This document shows, one piece after another, positions 20,601-31,200 of a stretch of DNA of 36,244 bases (position 1 is its first letter; each line of letters opens with the position of its first letter). The position numbers and the translations under genes were made by a program. The stretch covers positions 1 to 36,244 of the forward strand of contig JAUCBJ010006230.1 of NCBI GenBank assembly GCA_032718475.1, written 5' to 3'. Source of the stretch: Nemertoderma westbladi (taxonomy: Eukaryota > Xenacoelomorpha > Nemertodermatida > Nemertodermatidae). The notes under the pieces were generated by a model. That model did not search any database. It had not been told where the DNA came from and saw only the letters and a list, made by a program, of their open reading frames with translations.

Positions 20601-22435
20601 TACCCTCACTAATTGGTGTCTACCCTCACTAATTGGTGTCTACCCTCACTAATTGGTGTCTACCCTCACTAACTGGTGTCTACCCTCACTAATTGGTGTC
20701 TACCCTCACTAACTGGTGTCTACCCTCACTAACTGGTGTCTACCCTCACTAACTGGTGTCTACCCTCACTAACTGGTGTCTACCCTCACTAACTGGTGTC
20801 TACCCTCACTAACTGGTGTCTACCCTCACTAATTGGTGTCTACCCTCACTAATTGGTGTCTACCCTCACTAATTGGTATCTACCCTCACTAACTGGTGTC
20901 TACCCTCACTAACTGGTGTCTACCCTCACTAACTGGTGTCTACCCTCACTAACTGGTGTCTACCCTCACTAACTGGTGTCTACCCTCACTAATTGGTGTC
21001 TACCCTCACTAACTGGTGTCTACCCTCACTAACTGGTGTCTACCCTCACTAACTGGTGTCTACCCTCACTAACTGGTGTCTACCCTCACTAACTGGTGTC
21101 TACCCTCACTAATTGGTGTCTACCCTCACTAACTGGTGTCTACCCTCACTAACTGGTGTCTACCCTCACTAACTGGTGTCTACCCTCACTAACTGGTGTC
21201 TACCCTCACTAACTGGTGTCTACCCTCACTAACTGGTGTCTACCCTCACTAACTGGTGTCTACCCTCACTAATTGGTGTCTACCCTCACTAATTGGTGTC
21301 TACCCTCACTAACTGGTGTCTACCCTCACTAACTGGTGTCTACCCTCACTAACTGGTGTCTACCCTCACTAACTGGTGTCTACCCTCACTAACTGGTGTC
21401 TACCCTCACTAATTGGTGTCTACCCTCACTAATTGGTGTATACCCTCACTAACTGGTGTCTACCCTCACTAACTGGTGTCTACCCTCACTAATTGGTGTC
21501 TACCCTCACTAACTGGTGTCTACCCTCACTAATTGGTGTCTACCCTCACTAATTGGTGTCTACCCTCACTAACTGGTGTCTACCCTCACTAATTGGTGTC
21601 TACCCTCACTAACTGGTGTCTACCCTCACTAATTGGTGTCTACCCTCACTAACTGGTGTCTACCCTCACTAACTGGTGTCTACCCTCACTAACTGGTGTC
21701 TACCCTCACTAACTGGTGTCTACCCTCACTAACTGGTGTCTACCCTCACTAACTGGTGTCTACCCTCACTAATTGGTGTCTACCCTCACTAACTGGTGTC
21801 TACCCTCACTAACTGGTGTCTACCCTCACTAACTGGTGTCTACCCTCACTAACTGGTGTCTACCCTCACTAATTGGTGTCTACCCTCACTAACTGGTGTC
21901 TACCCTCACTAACTGGTGTCTACCCTCACTAATTGGTGTCTACCCTCACTAATTGGTGTCTACCCTCACTAATTGGTGTCTACCCTCACTAACTGGTGTC
22001 TACCCTCACTAATTGGTGTCTACCCTCACTAACTGGTGTCTACCCTCACTAACTGGTGTCTACCCTCACTAATTGGTGTCTACCCTCACTAATTGGTGTA
22101 TACCCTCACTAACTGGTGTCTACCCTCACTAACTGGTGTCTACCCTCACTATTTGGTGTCTACCCTCACTAACTGGTGTCTACCCTCACTAATTGGTGTC
22201 TACCCTCACTAATTGGTGTCTACCCTCACTAACTGGTGTCTACCCTCACTAATTGGTGTCTACCCTCACTAACTGGTGTCTACCCTCACTAATTGGTGTC
22301 TACCATCACTAATTGATGTCTACCCTCACTAACTGGTGTCTACCCTCACTAACTGGTGTCTACCCTCACTAACTGGTGTCTACCCTCACTAATTGGTGTC
22401 TACCCTCACTAACTGGTGTCTACCCTCACTAATTG
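17681..22435. repeat. 20-bp minisatellite array, about 237 units
   Basis: Consensus TACCCTCACTAACTGGTGTC, first regular unit at 17701 and last, truncated, at 22421-22435. The period is exactly 20 bp throughout, with no insertion or deletion over 4.7 kb. Variation is almost all at one site (AACTGG or AATTGG), with rarer AGTTGG, CCATCACT, GGTATC, GGTGTA and ATTTGG units. Imperfect seed units precede it (17665-17700). TAA on one strand and TAG/TGA on the other recur in all frames, so it cannot code for protein. Confidence 0.97.
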
Positions 22436-22439
22436 CGGT

Positions 22440-23849
22440 TCTAATATTAAAACAGTAGGAGAACTAAAAGTTGTCCATCGCGAAAAATCAGAATAAGAGT
22501 CACTTGCGCCAAAATGGCTCAGGGTGTCGACAGGGCGAATTAGGGACCCTTCCGCTTTAAGCAGTGCCCGTTTTACATATATACAAAAAATTACCAACGT
22601 TTGTGACGTTTGCGAAATTCTCAAAGAATCCGTCAGTTTCTGTAACAATAATTGCCAATTATATTTCTGTCAATATTCCGGTCTTAGATAGCAATTCCAA
22701 TTCATTGTCAGAAATATATTAAATATTATATTTATCGAATTGAACATAAATTGTTGGAACCGAAAAGGTAGTTGTTAGCCATATCGTCAACGGCATCAAT
22801 GAGGGTTTAAAGTTTTAATATATTAGAAGATATTAACTTATAATATGTTCAAAGTAAAAAAGCCATTAATATCATAAACCACTTGTGTAATACTAAATAT
22901 AATTAGTATTATACAAGTGTTTTATGTAAATAATTCCTTTTTTGTTTAACAGATTCCTCTCCCGATGTCGTCTACGCCAAGCTTATGGTGATATACTTTT
23001 ATTGATGCTAAGGAGATGCGTTCATGACGTCCATGACAACGAAATGAAATGCTCTATGAATATTGGCTGATTAATTAACTGAACTGTATATGAAAGTTGT
23101 AGAATATAAAAATATTTATAAATTAACTTTTGGAGTTTCCTTTCCCTTAAAAATGATTTGAATTGATTGAACTAAGTCATAAATGGTATCATATTGAATA
23201 TCACCACAATATCATATTTATTTTATGACCATATGGATTTTTTGTGATGCTGATCACGAATATGACACTAAATATATCGCACAGTACCTTGTTGATTAGG
23301 GCATTTTTGGATATTTGTCAATGTGCGGCATGAGAAATGCAAGTAGCAAAACTTGATAGTCAAAAATCATTAACAAATCAACCCGATTTTCAAAAACATC
23401 GAATTTTCCAACTAAATTAGATTTCTGCCTTTTGGAAGTTTATGCTACTTGTATTTTTCCCCAGACAATCAACATGTGAGGTACTTGATCCTGAATTGGT
23501 TTCTTTTTAAAATGATAGTAACCATATTTAAACTGAAGAAACATTATAGGTGAAATTATTTTCTTATTACCTAGGTTACAGGCCAACTACTATTCCACTT
23601 CAACGCCGAATCTAGAAAAAAACAATTATACCGGCTAAATGTTATCAAGTTACCGTAAGGCAGACCTACTAGAAGTGTTAACGCAATTACGATCCGATGA
23701 TGCCACTTTCCAATCACCGGGAAAAAAAGGCCGATATAATCGATGAACTGAATATGGAGAATCAAACTGTAGTAAAGATTCTGCTAAAAAATGCCACAAC
23801 ATCAGGTGATCCAGATAATAGCACAAACTGCAACAAGAAAGTAAAACTA
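22440..23849. other. AT-rich stretch, no gene recognised
   Basis: Between the minisatellite and the gypsy integrase I see no gag, protease or RT motif on either strand. The upstream part of the gypsy element is missing or too decayed to see. Confidence 0.5.
22880..22919. repeat. Short hairpin, 16-bp stem
   Basis: CACTTGTGTAATACTA (22880-22895) and TAGTATTATACAAGTG (22904-22919) pair at 15 of 16 positions around an 8-nt loop. Could be a minimal MITE remnant; no function is claimed. Confidence 0.6.
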
Positions 23850-23985
23850 TATTGACATAGTGCATAGTGGGGCCATTGCCTCACTCAAATGGCTATAAAT
23901 ATCTCTTCACTGCAGTGGATAGATTCACGCGTTGGAATGAGGTTGTGTACGGTGGCCCATAAGTGACAGCCATACAACATTTATA

Positions 23986-24665
23986 AAACAACATTAACAT
24001 TTAGGTTATCAACATTAACATTAAGGTTATCAACATTAACATTTACCCTATCAACATTAACATTTAGGTTATCAACATTAACATTTAGGTTATCAACATT
24101 AACATTTAGGTTATCAACATTAACATTTAGGTTATCAACATTAACATTTAGGTTATCAACATTAACTTTTAGGTTATCAACATTAACATTTAGGTTATCA
24201 ACATTAACATTTAGGTTATCAACATTAGCATTTACCCTATCAACATTAACATTTACCCTATCAACATTAACATTTAGGTTATCAACATTAACATTTAGGT
24301 TATCAACATTAACATTTAGGTTATCAACATTAACATTTAGGTTATCAACATTAACATTTAGGTTATCAACATTAACATTTAGGTTATCAACATTAACATT
24401 TAGGTTATCAACATTAACTTTTAGGTTATCAACATTAACATTTAGGTTATCAACATTAACATTTAGGTTATCAACATTAGCATTTACCCTATCAACATTA
24501 ACATTTACCCTATCAACATTAACATTTAGGTTATCAACATTAACATTTAGGTTATCAACATTAACATTTAGGTTATCAACATTAACATTTAGGTTATCAA
24601 CATTAACATTTAGGTTATCAACATTAGCATTTAGGTTATCAACATTAAAATTTAGATATCAACAT
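23986..24665 (+). repeat. Left subterminal minisatellite, 21-bp unit, ~32 copies
   Basis: Unit ATCAACATTAACATTTAGG plus TT. A minority variant has ACCCTATC in place of AGGTTATC. A 252-bp (12-unit) block is repeated: marker variants AACTTTT at 24163 and 24415, and TAGCATTTACCCTATC at 24226 and 24478. The first copies belong to the terminal inverted repeat. Confidence 0.95.
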
Positions 24666-24756
24666 TATTATATTCATTATTCATTTATTCCTTATTATCA
24701 ACTTTGCATTTATTCAACCTACACCCCCATTACATTAGGTACCGGCACAGAGTAAT

Positions 24757-25263
24757 ATGGCATCTGAAGAGGAACTTATCACTCATTATTTTAATTGTGG
24801 ATTTTCGTATAAAGAAATTGTAACATTTTTACACGCTTTCGGTTTAAATTTGAGTATTAGGACATTGCTAAGGCGCCTACTACATTATGGTTTATATAGA
24901 CGTAGAGGAAATAATCATCTGCATCTGATCTCTGAAGAGGCAATTCGTGAGAGAATAAAGAATGTAATTGAAGGACCAGGGAGTCTTGCAGGATACCGCA
25001 CTGTTTGGCACGCGCTTCGTTTACAGGGAGTAGTTGTTCCACGTCTGTTAGTACAGAAACTTCTAAAAGAGATTGACCCTGATGGGACTGAACTACGTAA
25101 AAGCCACAAACTCAAAAGAAGGGTATATTACAGTCGAGGACCCAACTATACTTGGCATATAGATGGGTACGACAAGCTCAAACCCTGGGGGTTCCCTATT
25201 AACGGCTGTATTGATGGTTATAGCCGCAAGATACTTTGGTTAAATGTGATCCGTTCAAAGTGA
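24757..25263 (+). pseudogene. IS3-like integrase/transposase, truncated after first catalytic Asp
   Basis: Starts at ATG 24757, 92 bp inside the end of the left minisatellite. Residues 4-50 form a helix-turn-helix-like region (HYFNCGFSYKEIVTFLHAFG). Residues 60-108 match the HTH_21-type pattern preceding the integrase core of IS3 OrfB proteins (GYRTVWHALRLQGVVVPRLL). Residues 131-163 begin an rve core: YTWHIDGYDKLKPWGF with candidate catalytic D136, then INGCIDGYSRKILWL. The frame ends at residue 168, where the second Asp and Glu should still follow; the next sequence is AT-rich and non-coding, so the C-terminal two thirds of the core is deleted. An alternative is a gypsy-type integrase, but the upstream helix-turn-helix and the TIR context favour a DNA transposon. 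Confidence 0.75.
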
Positions 25264-26037
25264 AAGATGATTGAGAATTACTGAACGATAATTTGCAATT
25301 CCTAAAAGATATTGTAGAACACTGAAAGATATTAATTATTACTGAATGTAAATTGATACTGAATAAAAAATATTAAAACACTGAATATTGACACTAAAGA
25401 GACGCCATAGGACTTGACACAAATCCTTTCTCAATAGAAAGGGGTGAGGAGAAATGATCCAACATATGACTTATTTATTAAGTTTCACTTCGGTTCATTG
25501 AGCAACTTTAAATATTCAACATTTTAATAATATGTACTGTAGAAAACATAAATATATTTAATAAAAGATAGATAACTCACCAGGGGAAATCTTATTGCTT
25601 GGGACCCCCCCCCCCCCCCCCCGAATGGAAATGGAAACGGTGAACGGCAAAATAACTCTACTATTGGTCCAGTTGAATTTTAAAGCATTTTTTTTACAAT
25701 TTCGTTACCGGTACTACCCGGTGTCTGTGAGAAAAGACGGTTTCCTTGGGAAAATATCTGGAAAAAACAGAATAAAAAATCAGGGAAAATATTTTTAAAG
25801 TAGGCCTACTTTTTTATCTTCATTTTCATATTTTTTTTATTGGGAGCTGCCGATCCCAAACCACAGACCCCCGTTTAGTACAATGAAACGGCTTTAACAA
25901 TAATATAATATAAAGCAAAATTACAATTAATATTATACACTTCGAATTTTAAAAGAACCTACATAGTAACTATAATTCCAAAAAGACTAGCACAGATAAG
26001 AGAAATCACAACACATTACATAGTTTACAGATTCAGT
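25264..26037. other. Non-coding interior of the IS3-like element with an 18-C run
   Basis: AT-rich, no recognisable frame. A run of 18 C lies at 25605-25622. It occupies the space where the rest of the transposase would be. Confidence 0.5.
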
Positions 26038-26560
26038 TTACAGCGTCAGACGAGTGGAGTGATCGGCAATCCAGCTCCATCCTCCGTACCCAGACCACTG
26101 CGCCACTTTAGCCTCGACCCCCTGATGCAATGAGAAGCCCCTCGAACTATGGCGAACTATGGTGCTATAAGGTCTGTCCCAGTTGTGGTGTAAACCTATC
26201 AGCGAAGATCCTCGGGAGCTTGTTGGCATGCGATGCCAGAACTCCATCGCAAGAGACTACGAAGGGTGCAAAGTCCGCTCTCCTCTGTCTCGCTGGTTCC
26301 ACATATAGTGCGGTTTTAGCGTCCTCCACAGATTCTAGGACCCTCATCGGGGGGCGTCCCGCATACGACTCGGCGTCAAGGTTTACGACCCTGATATATC
26401 TAACAATGCCTGAGTCTGCGGGTTAAATGCCCCTGGAACTCCTACATCACACCAAAGTCCTGCCTCTCCACTTAATTCAGGCTGTTCTCTGACTATGGGT
26501 TCCGACTGTCACGTTTCGTGGTCCAAATGCTAGAGAGGCCAGATCCCCAACAACATCACG
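26038..26560 (-). pseudogene. C-terminal fragment of a retrotransposon-like protein, nested
   Basis: GC-rich against its surroundings. Minus-strand translation gives GLWCDVGVPGAFNPQTQALL, then after a frame change VVNLDAESYAGRPP, MRVLESVEDAKTALYVEPAR, RADFAPFVVSCDGVLASHAN and, after another frame change, WDRPYS, with arginine-rich pieces to the end. This order (DIRVVNxDAxSY, FxPFVVSxDGV, KWxRPYS) matches a C-terminal module I recall following reverse transcriptases in retroelements of algae and marine invertebrates; I cannot name the clade. At least two frameshifts. Its different composition suggests a later insertion into the IS3-like element, although no duplicated target site was found. 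Confidence 0.4.
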
Positions 26561-27157
26561 GAGTTCATTATATGTCCTTGGATTATGAGGCCTTTTTTAA
26601 ATTCCAATTCTTCCAAATTCAATTGTTATTATTCAAATTTCACTAACATTAAAATGATTTGAATTTTAATTGTATCAATTAGGCATTAATTCAATTAAAT
26701 TGTCAATTAGCAACAATCAGGCAATCAATTAGGCAAACCATAAATATTTCATTAACGATATAGACAGTACAAACAAAACAAATAAACAATAAACAAAACA
26801 AGTATACAAAAGGCACTAAACAATTAAAGATTCCAAAACTCGATAAACATTAATTACAGAATTAAAGAGTACAAAATACAATAAACAATTGAATTGAAGT
26901 AAACAAACAGCAATAAAACTACCAGTATAAATTAAAGTAACAAAACGTTATACACTATTTATTTAAGTAATAAAAACTCATTAAAGAATTAAACGTAAAT
27001 AAAGAAAACTCAATAAACGCAACTCTGCAGTACAGCAGTAGGCCTACTGACCACAAGCGACTGAATGAGTCATTTATTGGCGGTGGATCATGTGACTGAT
27101 TTATAATTGCAATGCGTGTCAAGCACCACTAAAGTTCTTATTAAATTTTTGTCAAGT
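26561..27157. other. A-rich low-complexity stretch
   Basis: Many irregular copies of CAATAAACAA/AAACAAT-type motifs (26600-27010). No coding frame. Confidence 0.6.
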
Positions 27158-27297
27158 TATAAAGTCACCGAAAGTATGTTCTAGTTATACAAAATTTGTT
27201 AACAATTTGGTAAGTGCATTGCATGATTATAAAGTCACCGAAATTATATTCTAGGTATACAAAATTTGTTAAGAATTTGGTAAGTACATTGCATGAT
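27158..27297. repeat. 70-bp tandem duplication
   Basis: Two units starting TTATAAAGTCACCGAAA and TTATAAAGTCACCGAAAT, 70 bp apart and ~90% identical, ending GCATTGCATGAT and ACATTGCATGAT. Confidence 0.85.
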
Positions 27298-27457
27298 AAG
27301 TGCCCACCCAAATATTTCTTAAAATCTATACTGTACTTAGCAAGTATTTTTTAATTCCTTAACAAATAATGCAAAATGTGGTAATTGTAAAAATTTAGTA
27401 AAATTATCATGCCAGTACCTTGCCATTAGGTAGTACTTTACTAATATGATAAGATTC

Positions 27458-28785
27458 TCAACCCGGGTTATCTCTGTCGCTTTGTTTAATGTGAAATGTA
27501 GCATTATCTAGAAGGTCGTATGTTGAAGGGGCGAGAAGCTGGGCTGGTGGGCCGCCTTGAGCCAAACTAACCGCAACAATTTCGCCGCATGCAAAAAAAT
27601 AATTATTTTTCACATATAACATTGAATCGGTAGGGTATCCATCAGGAAACACTGACATCGCGATATCCTTAATACATGAAGTTAAAAACTCTTTGCCATA
27701 GCCCCTGTATCAATCCCTTCTTCTCCAAGATATTTAACAACTAACCTTCCCGGCACAGGATTTTTTGCACGCTCACGATTCCATAGGCTTATATTGCGCT
27801 GCAATGTTGCTCCTCGGCGGACAGTAATAAAAAATTGAACTTCCTGATTAACCGAGTTAGATACAGAATCAATAAAACTTGTAATATTATCATATTTCCA
27901 TGGTTTAATTTCACACAAATACTGCAATGGGAAATCTTCATCAAAGTATAATAATAGGTTTATCTTGTTGTCCCAATGTTGTGACCAGTCCCTTGCTGGA
28001 AACTGATTCGATTACGGGATTATCTTGTGCTAATGTTGTGTTTTCAAAATCAGTAGGCCTATTATTCTCACATACTTGTTCATTTACCTGTTGCGTATCG
28101 CTCACAGACTCAACCACAGACTCTCTTATTTGAATCCCTTCAAAATCTTCCCTATCATCTTGGCTACATAAATACTGTACAGGGTGATCCGGCTGTACTG
28201 TTTTCCGACATTTTCCTTATATATCTTTAAATTGAAAATCTCCTTACTACCTGGGAGAAATTCTGCAGTAATGCCATTTTCAAAAGTTAAACAATAAGAC
28301 ATATGTTCATCATAACAATCAGGACAATATGCCTTCCACTTATTTAAGGCCTTATTCAACAAAGCATTACACTTATCCGTTTCATTAACTGATAGTGCTA
28401 GCCTCTTACCGCGTCGAACCTTGAATTTGCCATCGACGTCGTTCCAATATATCATTCCAATCCCGATTGATACATCACTAGATCCTGCCCGATTGCCAGG
28501 GCTTGAGCCACCAATCCCACCGGATACTCGTTCTTTCCATTGTTTCCCTTTAGAACTTCTGTATTCATCAAATGAAAGAATGGTACGGTTCCGATTAATG
28601 TTATCACTACCACTGCGGTTAACAACAGGAGTGCTGGAGCTGGTACAGACACCAGTGAGAGTTTCAGTTTGCAAAAAATCATTCTCATCTATATGCCTAA
28701 TTGAATGAGACAATGCACTCCCACAATTGTAACAGTATTTAATGTGTTTGCCTTCGATTATATTTCCACATATATGGCAGTACAT
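27458..28785 (-). pseudogene. Zinc-ribbon / HECT-type protein gene of the transposon (frameshifted)
   Basis: Starts at ATG 28785. Residues 1-22 are a zinc ribbon with C3, C6, C18 and C21. LSFDEYRSSKGKQWKERVS and a domain ending AEFLPGSKEIFNLKIYKENV and GKQYSRITLY match a module that precedes HECT domains in G2E3-like proteins. A ~5-nt insertion near 28172 shifts the frame; the other frame continues acidic (SQDDREDFEGIQIRESVVES). Another shift near 27935 leads to DEDFPLQYLCEIKPW and the start of a HECT N-lobe (GRLVVKYLGEEGIDTGAMAK). A one-base loss near 27690 moves it to TSCIKDIAMSVFPDG, NNYFFACGEIVAVSLAQGGP, ending at a TGA (27458-27460). The HECT C-lobe with the catalytic Cys is not seen, so ligase activity cannot be claimed. 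Confidence 0.7.
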
Positions 28786-28889
28786 TGTATTTTGTAAGTC
28801 CAGATTTATTCAAAATTAAGAGCTACACAGGCCTACTGTATGTATTTCAAAATTCCATACTAGTATCTAGTCTAGGGTTCGATAGATAC

Positions 28890-29070
28890 CGGTACCGGTG
28901 CTGTAAATTCATGTTGTTTCAGTTTTCAGTATCAAATAATGTACCGGTACTAAAATGTTGATACCGGTAGGGTAAATGGTGTGTAATTGGTGGCGAATCA
29001 TATACCGGTACTGTAAGTTCCTGTTGTCTCAGTTTTCTGTAACGAATAATATGTAGGCCTACCGGTACTA
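28890..29070. repeat. Two ~105-bp diverged units with TACCGGTA palindromes
   Basis: CCGGTGCTGTAAATTCATG (from 28899) and CCGGTACTGTAAGTTCCTG (from about 29004) begin two similar units, each ending near ACCGGTACTAAA. They lie upstream of the HECT-type gene, in its likely promoter side, and lead directly into the right minisatellite. Confidence 0.6.
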
Positions 29071-29385
29071 AATGTTAATGTTGATAACCTAAATGTTAAT
29101 GTTGATAACCTAAATGTTAATGTTGATAACCTAAATGTTAATGTTGATAACCTAAATGTTAATGTTGATGATAACCTAAATGTTAATAACCTAAATGTTA
29201 ATGTTGATAATCTAAATGTTAATGTTGATAATCTAAATGTTAATGTTGATTTATAAATGTTAATGTTGATAACCTAAATGTTAATTTTGATAACCTAAAT
29301 GTTAATGTTGATAATCTAAATGTTAATGATGATTTATAAATGTTAATGTTGATAACCTAAATGTTAATGTTGTTTTATAAATGTT
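29071..29385 (-). repeat. Right subterminal minisatellite, 21-bp unit, ~14 copies
   Basis: Same unit as the left array in reverse orientation (CCTAAATGTTAATGTTGATAA), with more length variants (TGATGATAACC, TTTATAAATG spacers). Shorter and more degenerate than the left array. Confidence 0.95.
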
Positions 29386-29697
29386 GTATGGCTGTCACTT
29401 ATGGGCCACCGTAGTTGTGCCATTGCGTGACATTCAAACAGATTCAGTAGCAAATGCCTTCTTAATATGCTGGATCAGCCGTTACGGAATGCCTCACAAA
29501 CTAATAACAGACAAAAGGATACCAATTCGAGTCCGCATTATTTAATTAATATATGGTTTAGGAATAGACCGTTCCCGCACAACGCCATATCACTCTGCTT
29601 GTAACGGTTTAGTTGAAAGATTCCATAGAAGTTTAAAAAAATATTTAAGAGCAAAGTGTAGTAACTTATCTTGGTATAGTGAGTTACCATTAGTATT

Positions 29698-30925
29698 CAC
29701 GGTGGGGCTGAACCAACGTTTTATAAAATGAAAATGCCCAAACCAGCTGATTTCATTTTTTGGTATACTTCAACACCCTGGTTCCGACCCTGATATTTTT
29801 TAAATCATTTGCTGGTGTCTTTTTCTTAAAATTACTAAATAAATTAGTAATACTATTTATAATAATGCTATATGTATTATAAAAAATGCCCAGACCAAAT
29901 TATAGCATTTATCGAGAATTTCAATCAACCTGATTTCAAATCTGTTAATTTTATAATATTTCGTCGGTGTCTTTTAGAGTAATTAAATAAATTAAATATT
30001 AAATAATATTAATATTATACAGTATTAGCAAACTGGCTAATATATTCAATTGTGTGAAGTCAACTTACCGTACTGCTATTGCATTGATATTAGTATCATT
30101 CCAACCGCAATGGTCGATATAGTGGGGATAGACACCATCAAAACAATGGTCGAGTTATTGCTTCTCGAGATATCGGTCAAAATGTGAGCGCTGACTCACA
30201 TAAATGAGCACATAACTTAGGCATTTCAATATCAATATATCACAATATCACAAAAACTATCAATTTTTTTATACTACTCTTGTTTTGATGGAGTCTACAA
30301 CTACTAATTCGACCATTGCGGTTCAAATAAGCATATTCCCTAAGTCTGATATTTATGTCGAAGTCTGATTTTTAGTGATATGGTGATTGCATTAACTAGC
30401 TTACCTAGTGTAATTTAGGTTAAGTCAGCGCTCACATTTTGACCGATATCTCGAGAAGTAATAACTCGAGCGTTGTTTTGATGATGTCAACACTCACTAA
30501 ATCGACCATTGCGGTTCGAATGATACTAATACAGTAATATCAGCAATAGGAGTAAGAGAAGTTGATATTTACTACAATTGAGTATTAGACAGTTCTGCTA
30601 TATAATATTAAAATAAATTTAATATTATTTTAGAATATTATTACTCTAAAAGACACCGACGAAATATTATAAAATTAACAGATTCGGAACCAGGTTGATT
30701 AAAAGTCTCGAAAAATGCTATAATTTTGTCTGGGCATTTTTTATAATATATATAGCATTATTATAAATAGTATTACTAATTTTATTTAGTAATTTTAAGA
30801 AAAAGAACCGGAAAAAGATTTTGAAAATATCATTTTTGGAATCAGGGCGTTGACGTGCCCCAAGGACTGAAATCAGTTTGGCCGGGCATTTTTCTTTTAT
30901 AAAAAGTTGGTTCAGCCCCACCGTG
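29698..30925. mobile_element. Foldback transposon, 1.2 kb, ~520-bp inverted arms
   Basis: Left arm 29698-~30220 and right arm ~30400-30925 are inverted copies of each other nearly end to end, starting CACGGTGGGGCTGAACCAAC. They leave a centre of about 180 bp. It interrupts the gypsy integrase between PLV and LLGLRS. The duplicated target is TATT, or GTATT depending on where the end is drawn. Each arm also holds two diverged ~185-bp units, marked by ATAAAAAATGCCC and GTGTCTTTT. No protein is encoded. The shared ACGGTGG tip and the same host locus suggest kinship with the 5.5-kb element. Confidence 0.85.
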
Positions 30926-31200
30926 TATTACTTGGGTTACGTTCGGCAATAGGTGTGCATGGGTACTCTCCGGCACAGCTTTTATATGGCCCCGAGTTGG
31001 GTTTGCCTGGTCTGTTTTTCCACAAATCAAAAAGTGGTGATTTCAAAATTCCTGACTTCGTAGAACAACTTTTTAATAATTGACAAATTCGACCCACCTC
31101 AAAGAAAATATTACACAAGAAGTTTTGTAACAAAGGATAATATAAAGGAAGCGACCCAAGTATGGATCAGAGATCCTGTGAAACGATTTAAACAAATTTA

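Larger units (their letters stand above)
23948..29413. mobile_element. 5.5-kb TIR transposon with IS3-like transposase and HECT-type gene
   Basis: The termini are perfect inverted repeats of about 75 bp (23948-24022 and 29339-29413) starting TACGGTGGCCCATAAGTGAC. Flanks carry a 6-bp duplication GTTGTG (23942-23947, 29414-29419), verified by the integrase reading frame into which it inserted. Inside each TIR a 21-bp minisatellite points inward. Two genes read inward: an integrase-like transposase at the left (plus) and a zinc-ribbon/HECT-type protein at the right (minus). The IS3-like transposase and 6-bp duplication agree with the eukaryotic IS3EU group as I remember it. Both genes are damaged and the middle carries nested debris, so it is non-autonomous. 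Confidence 0.8.
23850..31200 (+). pseudogene. Ty3/gypsy-type integrase in three pieces
   Basis: Retroviral-type (rve) integrase that would insert LTR-element cDNA. Piece 1 (about 23850-23947) gives IVGPLPHSNGYKYLF and TAVDRFTRWNEVV with the first catalytic Asp. Piece 2 (29414-29697) resumes with VPLRDIQTDSVANAFL, RYGMPHKLITDK (second Asp), a damaged segment with a stop, then GIDRSRTTPYHSACNGLVER (catalytic Glu) and FHRSLKKYLRAKCSN. Piece 3 (30926-~31200) gives LLGLRSAIGVHGYSPAQLLY, GPELGLPGLFFHKS and EATQVWIRDPV. The two gaps are exactly the two inverted-repeat transposons. The protein reads across both target sites, which fixes the insertion points. Other stops and frameshifts show it was also decaying. 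No LTRs were identified. Confidence 0.85.

Noticed and set aside
17681-22435. CRISPR-like array
   Set aside because: Units are contiguous with no spacers, the DNA is animal, and there are no cas genes. It is a minisatellite; the same applies to the 21-bp arrays.
22409-23865. Minus-strand ORFs beside the gypsy integrase
   Set aside because: They are antisense or in non-coding DNA, with no family signal.
23986-24665. Telomere-like repeat (TTAGGTT)
   Set aside because: The period is 21 bp, not 6-7, and the array belongs to the transposon's inverted ends.
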